A DNA stretch of 64,000 bases, from contig JALLLS010000061.1 in NCBI GenBank assembly GCA_025094145.1, forward strand, positions 158,971 to 222,970. The letters are read 5' to 3'. Every line of letters starts with the position of its first letter. The stretch's first letter is position 1. A program made the position numbers and the translations under genes. The DNA comes from Spinellus fusiger (Eukaryota; Mucoromycota; Mucoromycetes; Mucorales; Phycomycetaceae). The notes beneath the pieces are model-generated. The model was given only the letters and a program-made list of their open reading frames with translations. It had not been told where the DNA came from and did not search any database. Shown here one piece after another: positions 31,533-42,863 of this stretch.

Positions 31533-32338
31533 TTACAAAAGAGTCTCGTAAGGAATGGCAGTGATGGTCTGGGGAACGTTCTTCACAGTAGAGACGTAAC
31601 GGGCCAAACGGGGCTTGACGGGAGAGCGCTTCAACTCCACACGGACACCAGCAGCCTGGGCCTCGATCTTCTTTTGGGCATTTTCCTTGACACGGTCCAA
31701 GAACTCTTGGCGGCACTTGGAGTGCTTGATGTGCTCAACACGGATGTTGACACGCTTCTCGATGAAACGGTTGCCGACACGCTTGTTGATGATCACACCC
31801 ACAGCAGACTTGGTGACGTTGTAGATGACACCTGTGCGTCCGTGGTAGAACTTGTGGGGCATACCCTTCTGGACAGCAGCATTGGCCTTGATATCGACAA
31901 TGTCACCTGTCTTGTAGGTGGTCAAGTAGGTAGACAAGGGGATGGCACCATGGTCGCGGAACTTGCGCGAGAACATGTGGCGGGTGCGAGCACGGACTAG
32001 ACACAGACAAGACAAGGGTCAATAAGAATAAAGGTGTCTTTTTAAAGAACACTTTTTCCCTCCTTCTAGTGCAGATGCTACTACTACTCTTTTTCTTTTC
32101 TTTTTTTCTTTTGGAAGGGGGCAGGAGGGGGCAGGAGAAGGGTGGATTCCACATGTCATTTTGATTGCTATGGAAACCTTTTCTTTTTTTTTCTTTTTTT
32201 TTTCTTTTTTTCCTTTTTCTTAGGATGATGTTTCTATGGTGACTGATGTTTCTTTGTCTCGGTAGATCATTGCCACTCTTTTCTCCTGCCCAATAGTTTA
32301 TTGTGTTTTGTGTACTTACGACCGAACGAGTGAGGCAT
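31533..32338 (-). CDS. RPL21: 60S ribosomal protein eL21
   Basis: Two exons: 32338-32320 (MPHSFG plus one base) and 31996-31533, separated by a 323-nt intron; together 160 residues, the family's usual length. Core motifs include RARTRHMFSRKFRDHGAIPL, TYKTGDIVDIKANAAVQKGM, PHKFYHGRTGVIYNVT and RVNIRVEHIKHSKCRQEFL. A very short first exon followed by a long intron is typical of fungal ribosomal protein genes. Codon use is strongly biased (GAG, AAG, CGT), as expected for high expression. Shares a divergent promoter region with uS4. Confidence 0.97.
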
Positions 32339-32562
32339 TCTATTGTTACAAGTCAGTTTTCAGTGTAGGGAAGAGATAGGCTATAAGGTGTCCACAGAAC
32401 AGTCCACAGAACAGTCCACAGAACAGTCCACAGAACAACCCATAGCCTGTGTTTTGTATGTTTCTTTTCTGCTTTACCTGTTAGATGGGGCACAAGGCTG
32501 TAAGTGAGGAACAGAAAAAGAGAAAGATTTGGTAGGGGGCGGGCTTGTATTTGCTTTTGTTC

Positions 32563-33012
32563 GAAAATTTTTACAGTTGGCCTTGAAAATTGAGGAAAAA
32601 AAAAATAGGAAAAAAATTTTCATTTTCTTTTGAAGAAGACAAAGGCCAACCCTCTCCCCTTTGGCCCAGAGACTTACAAAGGCATGGTTACGATTGAACA
32701 GAGACATGGACATGCCTTTGTCTGTTCATAGGTCCATGTCTATCTCTATTGGTGGGTGGAGATCAGATCTATCATCAACCCCACCTCTCTCTTTCGCTTT
32801 GTTGTCTCTACCTAAAATAAGTGACTGTGAAATCTCATCCCCCTCCCCTCCCCGCCCAAACAGAAGCCTCCAATGTCTTGAGAGGGAGGCCGGTCCATTC
32901 GTCAGCCACTCTTCCTTTTCCTCTCTTTCGCCTACACCACAAGCCTCAGTCTTGGTCTTGCTGTTTGGGAGGCTTATCTGTCCAACCAATCATCTCCCAT
33001 TGAAAATTTTTG
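32563..33012. promoter_or_regulatory. shared eL21/uS4 promoter region with three RRPE-like motifs
   Basis: The 774-bp interval between the divergent ribosomal genes carries gaaaattttt at 32563-32572, aaaaaatttt at 32611-32620 and tgaaaatttttg near 33001-33012. These resemble the fungal RRPE element (TGAAAAATTTT) that drives ribosome-biogenesis genes. A tandem 'cagaacagtccaca' repeat at 32396-32436 lies near the eL21 start. Matching is by eye. Confidence 0.45.
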
Positions 33013-33112
33013 AAGGGACAAAAAAAAAGATTAGAGTGCGAGGAACAAAAGGAGCTTGTGTTTTGTTTTTTTTCTTTCCTTTTCTTTCCTTTTCTTTTCT
33101 GGTGAACCCACG

Positions 33113-33685
33113 ATGACCGGTGCCTCCAGAACCTACAGCAAGACCTACAAGGTCCCCAAGAGACCCTTTGAGTCTGCCCGTCTCGACCAGGAGTTGAAGT
33201 TGGTCGGTGAATACGGTCTCAAGAACAAGAAGGAGGTGTGGCGTGTAGGATTGACCCTGTCCAAGATCCGTCGTGCTGCTCGTGAGCTGTTGACTCTTGA
33301 TGAAAAGGACCCCAAGCGTCTGTTCGAGGGTAACGCCTTGATTCGCCGTCTTGTCCGTATCGGTGTGCTCGATGAGACCCGCATGAAGCTCGATTACGTC
33401 TTGGGTCTCAAGATTGAGGACTTTATGGAGCGTCGTCTCCAGACTCAGGTCTTCAAGCTCGGTCTTGCCAAGTCCATCCACCAGGCCCGTGTCCTTATCC
33501 GTCAGCGCCACATCCGTGTTGGCAAGCAGATTGTCAACGTGCCCTCCTTCATTGTCCGTCTGGACTCCCAGAAGCACATTGACTTTGCCTTGACCTCTCC
33601 CTATGGTGGTGGCCGTGCTGGTCGTGTCAAGAGAAAGAGAGCTGCCTCTGGTAGCGGTGGTGATGCTGAGGAAGACGAAGAGTAA
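33113..33685 (+). CDS. RPS9: 40S ribosomal protein uS4 (S9)
   Basis: Intronless frame of 190 residues from ATG 33113 (cccacgATG), behind a CT-rich leader. Starts [20 protein letters not shown] and contains [20 protein letters not shown] and the S4 RNA-binding domain ([40 protein letters not shown]). Ends in a basic then acidic tail (...GGDAEEDEE). Length agrees with the family (about 185-195). An upstream in-frame extension exists but lies in the pyrimidine-rich leader. Codon bias matches eL21 and eL36. Component of the small-subunit body, important for translational accuracy. Confidence 0.97.
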   Translation: MTGASRTYSKTYKVPKRPFESARLDQELKLVGEYGLKNKKEVWRVGLTLSKIRRAARELLTLDEKDPKRLFEGNALIRRLVRIGVLDETRMKLDYVLGLKIEDFMERRLQTQVFKLGLAKSIHQARVLIRQRHIRVGKQIVNVPSFIVRLDSQKHIDFALTSPYGGGRAGRVKRKRAASGSGGDAEEDEE

Positions 33686-34497
33686 TCTCTCTCTCCTTTT
33701 TTATTTTATTTTCAAATGTCGGTGCTTCTTTTATTTTATATGTATCAGAAGCAAGACATACACTCTGTCATGAACCTTTGCAAATACTGTCAAATAAATA
33801 AATGTCACTCTGTGGCGTTTCTTTTATTTTTGGGTTGCAAAGCACCTGTGTTTTTATGCGCAGTATCATGACACAGTCTGGCCAAGGATGGACGAGAGAG
33901 CGGAGCAAGACGAGGGTAAGTGTGGCTGTGCGTGTGACATCATCTTGCACTACAGAGAGTAGAAGAGCTGTCTTGCTTCCTGTCGATGGCGTCTGGCCAT
34001 AGTGACTGTGTCTGATAGTGTGTGTGGGTGTGTGGTGGACTGTTGTTTGTGACTTTATTCGCCTTGTGTGCTGTCGTATGCCTTGTGCACGTGTAGGTCA
34101 CAAGACACTGGAGATGGATGAAGTGAGTGGGTGAGTGAGTGTGTGTGTAGGTAGACAGACAGGATAGCAGTTGTTAGTTAGCCTTATACTCTCTCCACTT
34201 GTAGTCTTTAATAAGAGGAGAAACATTCTTCCCTCTTTCTGATGGGTGAACAAATAAAAACAAAAAGAGAGTCTACTTCCCACCTTATTAGTTGCAGAAC
34301 AATTTCCCATTTGACAGCTTCTCATGTGGACAGGTGAAGAGGAGGCCTGCCCTTGCACAGATAGTAGCCCCGTGACATGGGCCTATTGATTTGCCATCAC
34401 TTGCACTGTGGCCCCTCTTGCTATTGGCTCAATCCATCAAGCCTACTTATTTCCCTTTTTCCTATTTCTTCTCTTCTTCTTTTCTTACTTGATTAAC
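33686..34497. other. intergenic
   Basis: Contains the uS4 3' region (AATAAATAAA near 33793) and the PEF gene promoter with a CT-rich leader before 34498. GT-rich stretches at 34015-34150. No gene seen. Confidence 0.45.
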
Positions 34498-35590
34498 ATG
34501 GCCTACACTCCAAACTACAACACCTACCAGCACACACCCCAGCAACCTCACCGACAGAGCTTTCATGGCTCCATGTATGACCGACCTGCTCCTCCTGCTC
34601 CTGCTCCTGCTCCTGCTCCCCACAGTCCCTACCAGCCCCACCTACAACAGCATGGCTCTGTTCACAAACCCCACGTCTATGGTAAGGCAGTCTCTCTCTC
34701 TTGTTCTCTTTGCACTATACTACACATCTACACACAACAAGAGAGACTGATATACGTTGGATAGCACGACCTCCTCCTCCTCCACCTCCAAGAGGCCCTC
34801 CTCCCAATGCAGACCCTCACCTGACAAGCTGGTTCCAGGCCGTCGACACAGACAACTCGGGTCAACTCACTGTAGAAGAATTGCAAAGAGCACTGGTCAA
34901 CGGCGATTGGAGTCCCTTTAATATTGAGACGGTGCGCATGATGGTGAATATGTTTGATTCTGGTAAACTCTCCATCAACAGCATGCCATGTCGCTGTCCA
35001 TTGTGAATGTTATTGATACTTTTTTTTTCTTTTGTTCTGTATCAATGTAGACAACACGGGTACGATTGATTTTGAGGAATTCAAAGGGCTATGGAAATAC
35101 ATTGAAGACTGGAAACGGTGCTTCCAGACATTTGATGTGGATGGGTCAGGTAGCATCGACTGCAATGAGATGAAGAATGCATTAAGGACATTTGGCTACA
35201 ACCTCTCTGACCGATTTGTGAGTGTTTTGATTCAAAAGTTTGATCGCCATGGTAGGAGCAGCCCTCTCTCTCTCTGTTTATTATTCTATAGGGATATTCT
35301 ATAGGGATATTATTATTACCAGTAACGCATAAGAGATCTAACAGTGTGGGTTCTTTGATGATAGGCAATGGCACAGTGACATTTGATAATTTTGTACAAG
35401 CATGTGTCCATGTAAAGACCTTGACAGACTCCTTCAGACGATTTGATACAGACAATGATGGCTGGATTCAAATTAATTACGAACAGGTAAAACGGCAGTG
35501 AATTAAAATAGAGAGGAGGGTATGGACTCATCTGTCTTTGTTTTTATTATTTCGTAGTTTCTTGAGCTTGTTATTCGTCAGCAAGGCTAA
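34498..35590 (+). CDS. penta-EF-hand calcium-binding protein (PEF1/ALG-2-like)
   Basis: Five exons (34498-34681, 34765-34962, 35051-35251, 35365-35486, 35558-35590) give 245 residues. The N-terminus is Pro/Gln/Ala-rich (PAPPAPAPAPAPHSPYQ..., then RPPPPPPRGPPP). Five EF-hand loops follow: DTDNSGQLTVEE, DSDNTGTIDFEE, DVDGSGSIDCNE, DRHGNGTVTFDN (weak, no final Glu) and DTDNDGWIQINY (degenerate). The last pair normally mediates dimerisation in PEF proteins. The layout (Pro-rich arm plus five EF-hands) matches peflin, ALG-2 and yeast Pef1, which bind membranes and partners in a calcium-dependent way. Confidence 0.93.
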
Positions 35591-36645
35591 AAATAGTTGT
35601 ATCTACTTTCTATTGTTAATATTATTGAGTGGTGGTTGTTATAGGGTGATATAGGGTGTTATCACTATTATTATTATTATAGGGTGTTATCACTATCATC
35701 ATCATTGTTATTTGCTGTGTGGTGTTGGTGCTTTGGCTCTAACGCAGAGTGTCAATGTTACTATTCTTATTTTAACACCAGTAGAACATTACATTGTCTT
35801 GTTCATTCACACTACAGCTGATACTTTATATAACTGCTTCTTTCTATAGAATAGAATCTCCACACCTGTAGTTTCTCCTATAGAATGAACTAAAACGACC
35901 TTGTTTCTCCATACACTAAGAAAGAGTGCACTGTGGTGGCCCTTGTTTCTGTCTTTTGACTCTAGAGGCTACAAGTCAATGGCTCATCCCAGTTGCTGGC
36001 ATTCAAAACTAAGAAAAAAAAAGAAAAAAAAAAGAGAGTCAAGGGTTGACCACAATGGACGGACAATAAAGCAGAAACAGAAAGACAACCGAGCGGGTAT
36101 GATGTCATACTCTCTTTGAAACCACGAGGTACGACGGGAAATGAATTCAGAAAAGTATAAAAAGGCCTCCTTCCTTTGCCCCCTTTTTAAAAATTAATCA
36201 AAAATACACGTATGCAGCCACGATGCCTGTTTGTTGTCTCTCGGGGCAACACATAACAGTCGCATTGCCAGGAATCTTTTTTGATTTCGTCGCATTCCAG
36301 ATAGACATTGTTCTTTTACCCTTGTGGTAGAAACAGTTTCTCTTTTCATTCATTTGATTTCAGGGTTACTGTGCCGACGAGGAACGACATGACTTGTAAA
36401 TTCAGTAGTGTGTACACTCTCCACTCTATTCTCTATTTATTATTAATTAAAGTAAAATGAAAATGAGTCAATAACGACCTACTCCCTCATTTGTTAGTTC
36501 TCCTTGAGGGCAGTGGGAAGTAGTATTCGGTAGGAAGGATTCATTATTAGAACTCTTTCTTTTTCTTTTATTTCCTTGCGAGTGGATCGTGCATGTGTGT
36601 GTGTATGTGTGTGTGTATGTGTTTGTGTTTTGATATTTTACAGAC
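35591..36645. other. intergenic with an isolated TATA box
   Basis: A good TATA box (tataaaaagg, 36156-36165) is followed by an ATG at 36223 opening a 35-codon frame (MPVCCLSGQHITVALPGIFF...), stop near 36328. It may be a tiny gene, or the start region of a transcript leading into the Osh3-like gene, because a splice acceptor-like ttttacag lies just before ATG 36646. A (GT)n tract occurs at 36594-36630. Confidence 0.35.
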
Positions 36646-39600
36646 ATGGAAGTAGTCCAAGTGCAACCAAGAGACTCCTATCTTCATTATGTCCATGTTC
36701 CTACCAAAGGCATGAAGATCCAATGGTCTTTTACTACCAAACGGAAGAATATTGCCTTTGGACTCTACCACCGTCTCAACATTCCTTCTTCTCCTCTTCT
36801 TTCTTCTGAGCCTATCATCAGGACACATGGACAGAAAGAAGTGTCTGGCCTAACCACAGCACTACGAGAGACAGCGGGCCTAGACACTTACCTTGATTCA
36901 CCTATGCACCCTTCTACCTTATCTGTTCATAGTCAGAGTAAGCCCAATAGTATAGACCTATGGAGGAGGAGGATGATAAAGGGGGGAGACACTGATAGAC
37001 AAAAGACCAATGGACAGACAAAGATCGTGGTAGTTATTTAGAAGTAGAGTCCATCTCTCCTTCTTCACCCACCTACAGACCTCGCTCAAAGTCAATTGCT
37101 AAAGAGAAACTGAAAGATCTATATGACTTTGTCCAAGTGATACCCATTGAACATTGTTCTTCTGCCAGCAACAAGATATCGGGGTCTTATAGTGTACAGG
37201 AAGCAGGCAACTATGTGCTTGTCTTTGGTAAATAACCCATAAGAAAAAAAAAGGGGGGGGAGGCTTTATATTTATATGTTTATATGTTTATATTCATATT
37301 CATATTCATATTCATGGTAAAAATGTAGACAATACATTTTCCCGCACCACGCCTAAACTAGTGACCTTTTCCGTGTCCCTTGTGTATGCATGGGTTGGAC
37401 AACAACAAGGGGTGGAGACAAAGGAAGAGACTCTGGCAGGCTGGGTATTGAAAAAACGACGCAAGAAATTGCAAGGTAACCAACACAAAGAGGACCTTTT
37501 TTTTCTTCTTTTTTCTCCCTTCCCCCCTCTTTTACTGCTGTTATTTCTGTATTCTGTATTCTGTATATATATATATATACATATATATTGTTTATTATTA
37601 TTATTATTATTTACTAATATCAATATCAATCTCAATCTCGTTGGACTCTGCATTGGGACATAGGATGGGCCAAACGGTGGTTCCAATTGACACCCACGGG
37701 TATTCTTTCCTATGCCACTTCACCCACAGGCATCTCACGAGGATCCATTCAAATCAAAGTAGCCACGCTTACACTCAACCCACGCCAGCGTATTCTTCAT
37801 ATTGACTCTGGCACAACGCTCTATCACTTGAAACTCCAACGACAAGAAGACTATGAACAATGGACGACAAAGCTCTGTCGATTCAAAGGAATGAACAAGC
37901 CCATCCTAGAAGATAGCAAGAGCAATGAACACTCTACGGTACCCTCTTATTCTATAGAGACCCACAGACAGGACATTGAGCATGTCCTTACTAGTATATT
38001 ACAGGGCATCAATAGTAACAACACACTCGCCTCTTATCTCGAACAGTATTTGAAAACCACAGATCATCTCAAAGTACTGATTGAACGTCATCATGGTGGT
38101 ATTCATGGTGTCAATCCAAAAGGAGGAGGAGGAGACATCTATGCACAACTGGAACGAGATAAAGCGCAAGTGAGAAGGGCAGTGGTGCAGCAGGAAAAGG
38201 AATGGCTGACGGTGCAGAGTTTATTCCAAAAACTAGCAAGTCAGAGCATGGATCAGAATCCTCTGTTGCATGGACAGCAAGGCACATCAGAAAGAAGAGA
38301 AAGAGAAGGTTCCTTTTATCACTTGAGCAGTGATACTTCTTCTATGCGTAGATCCATACTGTCAGAACACTATTTTGATGCAGAGGATGTTTTGTTGTGT
38401 GAGGATGATTCAGTGTCTTTTGTCTATACAGACAGTGACAATGATCAAGACGACGACGATGACGAAGAAGAAGATGGACATACTTCCTCTCCTGGTAAAA
38501 ACAAAAACAAACAGTAACAAACAATAACGGTATAGGATACTTGAAGGACTCATTCAACTCTTTAGACCTACCATCCCAACGAGACACAGTTGACTTTACA
38601 AAGCTTACTCGAGACCACCAACGACGTGATCAGCTTCCTTCTCCTTGTGTAGGGAATCCTGCTTCTGCCATGTCCATCTTTCGAAAGAATGTTGGCAAAG
38701 ACTTATCCCAAGTAGCCATGCCTATCAGTATGAATGAGCCTATCAATCTTCTCCAAAAAGCATGTGAGGATCTTGAGTACTCTGAACTCCTTGACAAGGC
38801 CTCTGCTCTCACTGATCCTATGGAACGTCTTATGTATGTTGCTGTGTTTGCTGTTTCTGGGTATGCTTCCTCCCAATTCCGTACAGGAAGAAAGGTAGTT
38901 TGCTTAAAGAAAGAAAGAAAGAAAGTATCTTGACTGATGTATTGAGCTATCCAAAACAAAAAAACAAAAAAAACAAAAAAAAGCCATTCAATCCTATTTT
39001 TACAGAAACCTATGAAAACATTCGTCCTGACAAGGGATTTCGGTTTATTTCAGAGAAAGTGTCCCACCATCCACTTGTCATTGCTGTATGTTTGTCCATC
39101 ATTCACCTCCACTCTCTATCCAATCTACACCTTTTAATATTTGAATTTGCATTTGCATTGCTTCTCATCTTCTTTCTAGGCCCATGCAGACTCACACAAC
39201 TACAAGTATTGGCAATCCTCCAAAGTAAAGAGTCAATTCTGGGGCAAATCCATGGAATTCATGACTCTGGGCACATTCCACATCACACTCTCTGGCCATG
39301 ATGATCACTACACTTATACCAAACCCTCAAGTTGGATGCGCAACATGATTGCAGGTGAAAAGTACCTAGAGCATGTAGGAGAGATCAAGGTGATAAACCA
39401 CACAACCCAAGCCTATTGTACTGTTCATTTTAAAGAGGGATCAGGAGGAGGGTTGTTTGGCACTCCTACAAAGCGGAATGAAGTGGTGGCCACTCTGGTG
39501 GATGCCCAAGGAAGAAAGAGTCGTCGTGTTGTGGGCAAATGGAGTGAGTCCTTGGTGGAGGAGTCAATGGAGGGAGTGTCCCTGTCTGTTTTATGGCAGG

Positions 39601-39790
39601 TGCGTGAACCCAGTAAAGACAATGCCAAGTATTATGGATTTACACGGTATTGTATGGAATTGAATGAAATGACGAGCATTGAAAAGGATAAATTGCCAAA
39701 GACAGATACACGCTTAAGACCTGATCAAGCCATGTATGAACGAGGTATTATTCTATAAGATTCTCTCTCTTTCTGATGTAGAGCAGGTGC

Positions 39791-39825
<35 letters not shown>

Positions 39826-40089
39826 TAAAAATGTCTCTTAGGCTATGTAGAAGAAGCCGACATTGAAAAACAAAGAATAGAACAAATGCAAAGAGATAGA
39901 CGCAAAGAACTTGAATCCAAGAATCTACCATGGACTCCACGCTGGTTTAAACTAGAAAAGGACGCCTATGAACCTACCCAAGACCAAGAGAATGACACTA
40001 CAGCAGGAGATGCATGGAATTATGGAGGCAGCTATTGGCAGACACGTGCATCAGGACAGTGGCCAAGTGATATTTTTGATCTATGGTAG
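36646..40089 (+). CDS. OSH3: Osh3-type oxysterol-binding protein (GOLD-PH-ORD)
   Basis: Eight exons (36646-36937, 37045-37227, 37329-37475, 37664-38494, 38536-38894, 38984-39085, 39180-39744, 39842-40089) give about 908 residues. A GOLD domain at the N-terminus ([20 protein letters not shown] ... [14 protein letters not shown]) is followed by a PH domain ([20 protein letters not shown] ... [17 protein letters not shown]). A coiled linker carries an FFAT-like motif, HYFDAEDV, with acidic residues after it, which would bind ER VAP proteins. The C-terminal ORD contains [12 protein letters not shown] and the signature [11 protein letters not shown]. Osh3 proteins act at ER-plasma membrane contacts in sterol/PI4P exchange. 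In the signature the second Pro of SHHPP is replaced by Leu. A splice acceptor-like sequence before the ATG allows a further 5' exon. Confidence 0.92.
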
Positions 40090-40298
40090 TTTTCTTTTGA
40101 CTTAATAAAAATGAAATGAAAAAGGAATAGACCTCAGCCCCCCTCAGCTCCTTCAACCGGACACACACGTGACATTCCGGTAAAGCAACAGCAAAGCATC
40201 TCATGAACAAAGGTGGGTTGGTGGGTGGGAGTGGCAATCCATGGTACTCTTTGGGAAGGCGCGGGCTGCTTTTCTATCCACCCTCCTCTCACTATCAA

Positions 40299-40692
40299 AT
40301 GGCTCCTCAGCAGAAATCCGGACTTGCCGTTGGTCTCAACAAGGGCCACATTGTCACTCGTCGTGAATTGAAGATCACACCTTCCTACACAAAGGGTGTA
40401 TGTATTCTAGCATACACTAGATGGAGCAATAGATGGATGGATGGATGGATGGATGGATGGCTGACATGTGATTTCTTTGTAGGCTTCCTCCAAGCGCACC
40501 ACCTTTGTCCGCAGCATTGTGCGCGAGGTTGTTGGTTTCGCCCCCTATGAACGTCGTGTTATGGAATTGATCAAGAACTCCAAGGACAAGCGTGCCAAGA
40601 AGCTCACCAAGAAGAGACTCGGTACATTCCTCCGTGCCAAGAAGAAGATTGAAGAGTTGTCTTCTGTCATTGCTGAGTCCCGTCGTCATTAA
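40299..40692 (+). CDS. RPL36: 60S ribosomal protein eL36
   Basis: Two exons (40299-40397 and 40483-40692) give 102 residues: [33 protein letters not shown], then after the 85-nt intron [60 protein letters not shown] and SVIAESRRH. Length and motifs fit the family. The intron contains a (ATGG)n tract at 40434-40460. The start lies only 209 bp from the Osh3-like stop, so the promoter is compact. Codon bias is strong. Confidence 0.97.
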
Positions 40693-40802
40693 AAAAAAAG
40701 ACTATTTATTTTATGTAGATAGGTCTTCTCATAGTAGAAATACAGGCCATTGATATATATACATACAAACACACATAGGCATGCACACATAAGCATGTAC
40801 AC

Positions 40803-41066
40803 ATGCACACATGCACATCTCTTTCATACACACACACACACACTCTCTCTCTCTCTTTCTCTCTTCTTGCTTTTCTTTTTTTCTTCTTTGTTTGTTGGCT
40901 TATTCTGTCTGCTGCTGCCACCCTTGACGCTTATCATGAGCTCGTGAAGGACGTCCAAAGCACTGAGAAACAGCTTGACGCCATGAGATCCATGCACCGT
41001 CACACCACCCACCCGGCATACAGCAGGGACACCACCTCCACCCATGCTGCCACCAGACAGGTGTAA
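40803..41066 (+). CDS. candidate small protein, strand uncertain
   Basis: The last 55 codons of this frame (from about 40900) use codons just like the ribosomal genes here (GCC, ACC, GAG, AAG, GAC) and read as a helix, TLDAYHELVKDVQSTEKQLD, followed by a His/Thr-rich tail and stop at 41064. The first half is repeat-derived (His/Thr, Ser/Leu, Phe runs) and may be leader DNA, so the start is unknown; the first ATG in the good part would be at 40982. It overlaps the 3' end of a minus-strand gene. Not recognised. Confidence 0.35.
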   Translation: MHTCTSLSYTHTHTLSLSFSLLAFLFFFFVCWLILSAAATLDAYHELVKDVQSTEKQLDAMRSMHRHTTHPAYSRDTTSTHAATRQV

Positions 41067-41787
41067 TCTCGAGACTCCTCACTGAAGTGCTGCTGTCGTC
41101 CTGCTGGTATTCACTGTCTGTGTCTACCATGGGAATCTCCCTTGTCAGTGTGGGGAGGGGTGGGCTGTGGTGGTAGAGAAACAGTCCCGACAGAACAAGG
41201 AAAGACGTCAGAGGGTCTTCTAGTACACCCGTGTCGGTCTTAGTGTGGGCATTAGGCATCGACAGCCGTTGTTGGTCCATGCTCTTTGCTCTCAATGAGC
41301 CAGTGGCTGTGCTGTTGGGGCGGGTGGCGGGCAAGGACCACAAAACAAAGCGGGTGGCTTGATGAGTGAGTTCACAGACAGGCGTATGGCGATGACTGTG
41401 GTAGCAGTGGAGGTCGTAGTGGCCTGTCGTGTGGCGGACCCACTGCCAGTGGTACGACTGGTGGCCTGTCTGGAAAGCAGAGTTGGTGAGATGGAGGATT
41501 GAGTGGGCAGAAGTAAAGACCAGGGACTCTCCTCCTGCAGTCAGTGTCCATAGAGGCACACCCGCCTCATTCACAATGGACTCTGCAGTAGGACAATAAA
41601 AAGTAGTGTCTGTGTGTCCAGGGAGTGTGCATGTGGTGCAGAGAGAAGATGGGGTGTGCAGATGCAGTATAAGCTGGGCAGTCTGAACAGTTTGAGCAGT
41701 CTGAACATGCACTGCCATGGGTGGAGTGGCAGAATAAGCGAGTGGAGAGTGAGTGACTTGTTTGTCGCCATGAAGATGCAGAGGCAT
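40900..41787 (-). CDS. hypothetical His/Thr-rich protein, C-terminus uncertain
   Basis: Open frame from ATG 41787 (MPLHLHGDKQVTHSPLAYSA) for about 295 codons. The middle reads GVPLWTLTAGGESLVFTSAH, then HQSYHWQWVRHTTGHYDLHC, then an ATRFVLWSLP segment. This resembles beta-sheet-rich proteins of fungi that are annotated only as hypothetical. A hydrophobic stretch (SFLVLSGLFLYHH) follows at about residue 220. The final 70 residues are Trp/Cys-rich and look like antisense of the plus-strand frame at 40900-41064, so the true end is probably near 41070 or after an unrecognised splice. Function unknown. Confidence 0.5.
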   Translation of the reverse strand: MPLHLHGDKQVTHSPLAYSATPPMAVHVQTAQTVQTAQLILHLHTPSSLCTTCTLPGHTDTTFYCPTAESIVNEAGVPLWTLTAGGESLVFTSAHSILHLTNSAFQTGHQSYHWQWVRHTTGHYDLHCYHSHRHTPVCELTHQATRFVLWSLPATRPNSTATGSLRAKSMDQQRLSMPNAHTKTDTGVLEDPLTSFLVLSGLFLYHHSPPLPTLTREIPMVDTDSEYQQDDSSTSVRSLEITPVWWQHGWRWCPCCMPGGWCDGAWISWRQAVSQCFGRPSRAHDKRQGWQQQTE

Positions 41788-41941
41788 CTTGTGATTAGCT
41801 TGAGAAAAGGGGGTCTTTTTGTTGATAGTTACACAATTATTAGTTACAGCACAAATCAAGACATTCGATTTTTATTGCATAGAAATGATGTGCATATTTA
41901 GATAGAATCTATGAGGGGTCCGAGTGAGTGACGTCTACAGG

Positions 41942-42863
41942 CTATGAGGAAATTGAAAAATTACCTGTCAACACCTTGTTCAATTTGGCGAGCTTTGTAG
42001 ACACAGTCAAATCAATGCTCTTATCACCAATCTCTACCAAAAGACCACCAAGAATGTCACTCTTGACCTTGTTGGAGACCAAAAGCTTCTTTCCCTCTGC
42101 CAGGCTGCTCTTTTGAAGGGCATCAGCGATCTTGTTCAATGTTGCCTTGTCCAATTCCTAGTGTCCATAGAAAGATAGACAGACACATCGACATGTATAC
42201 AGATACATAAGTGACTTGCGCAAAAAGAGAGAAACACCTCTCATGCCAATACACTCACCTTGGAAGAGGTAATTACAAGAGGCAACTCCTGACGATGAGC
42301 ACTCATCAACTCACTGTAAGCAGCAATCACTTTGGTGGTTTGGTCAAGACGACCGTTCTCAGCAATGTCTCGAACAAGTTCTTAGTAATGGCGTCAGGCT
42401 TTCCAGATTTCTGCAACAATTCAAACACTTGTTGGAGCTTGTTGTTGCGATTGATGGTGGGGTTCTCGAGGAGTGCCTGGACACTCTTGTCCTTGCTAAC
42501 AATCACACTGAGCTGCTTCAAGTCCTTCTCTACTTGTTCAAGAGCATTCTTGCGAGCTGCAGCAGAGTAAAGAGCAGTGGCATAACGGCCATTAAGACCA
42601 AACAAGGTCACAGGCACCTTTATAAAGTCAGTCACAAGGGTCTACGCGTGTTGGGTGAGAGGAGAGAAAGGTACCTTGGGTGCCTTAGCAGGAGTGGCAT
42701 AAGCACGGGCTGACTAGGAAAATAGAAAATAAAATATTAAAAATAAAAAAGAGTGTTGGGTTATTCCATCGTTCTGGTGCGTATTTAGAGTGATAGAACA
42801 GCAGGACCACGTCTGTTGTACCTGGGGGACAGTAGCGGTCAAGCGAGCGAATCGAGAAGCCAT
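41942..42863 (-). CDS. ATP5: ATP synthase subunit 5 / OSCP, mitochondrial, with an apparent 1-nt frameshift
   Basis: Four exons (42863-42822, 42713-42675, 42617-42259, 42157-41942). Presequence MASRFARLTATVPQ / SARAYATPAKAPK, then VPVTLFGLNGRYATALYSAA, RKNALEQVEKDLKQLSVIVS, KPDAITKNLFETL, and after the break AENGRLDQTTKVIAAYSELM, LPLVITSSK, ELDKATLNKIADALQ and LLVEIGDKSIDLTVSTKLAK. OSCP is the peripheral-stalk subunit joining F1 to the stator. Exon 3 is 359 nt, one short of a multiple of three. The frame changes at about 42362/42363 (TTG-CTGAG where TTG-GCTGAG would be expected). Apart from that the protein is complete (about 218 residues). A sequencing error or very recent mutation is the likely cause. 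Confidence 0.9.

Noticed and set aside
31518..32000. Plus-strand 160-codon frame opposite eL21
   Set aside because: Shadow of the eL21 exon.
32990..33577. Minus-strand 195-codon frame opposite uS4
   Set aside because: Shadow of a codon-biased ribosomal gene.
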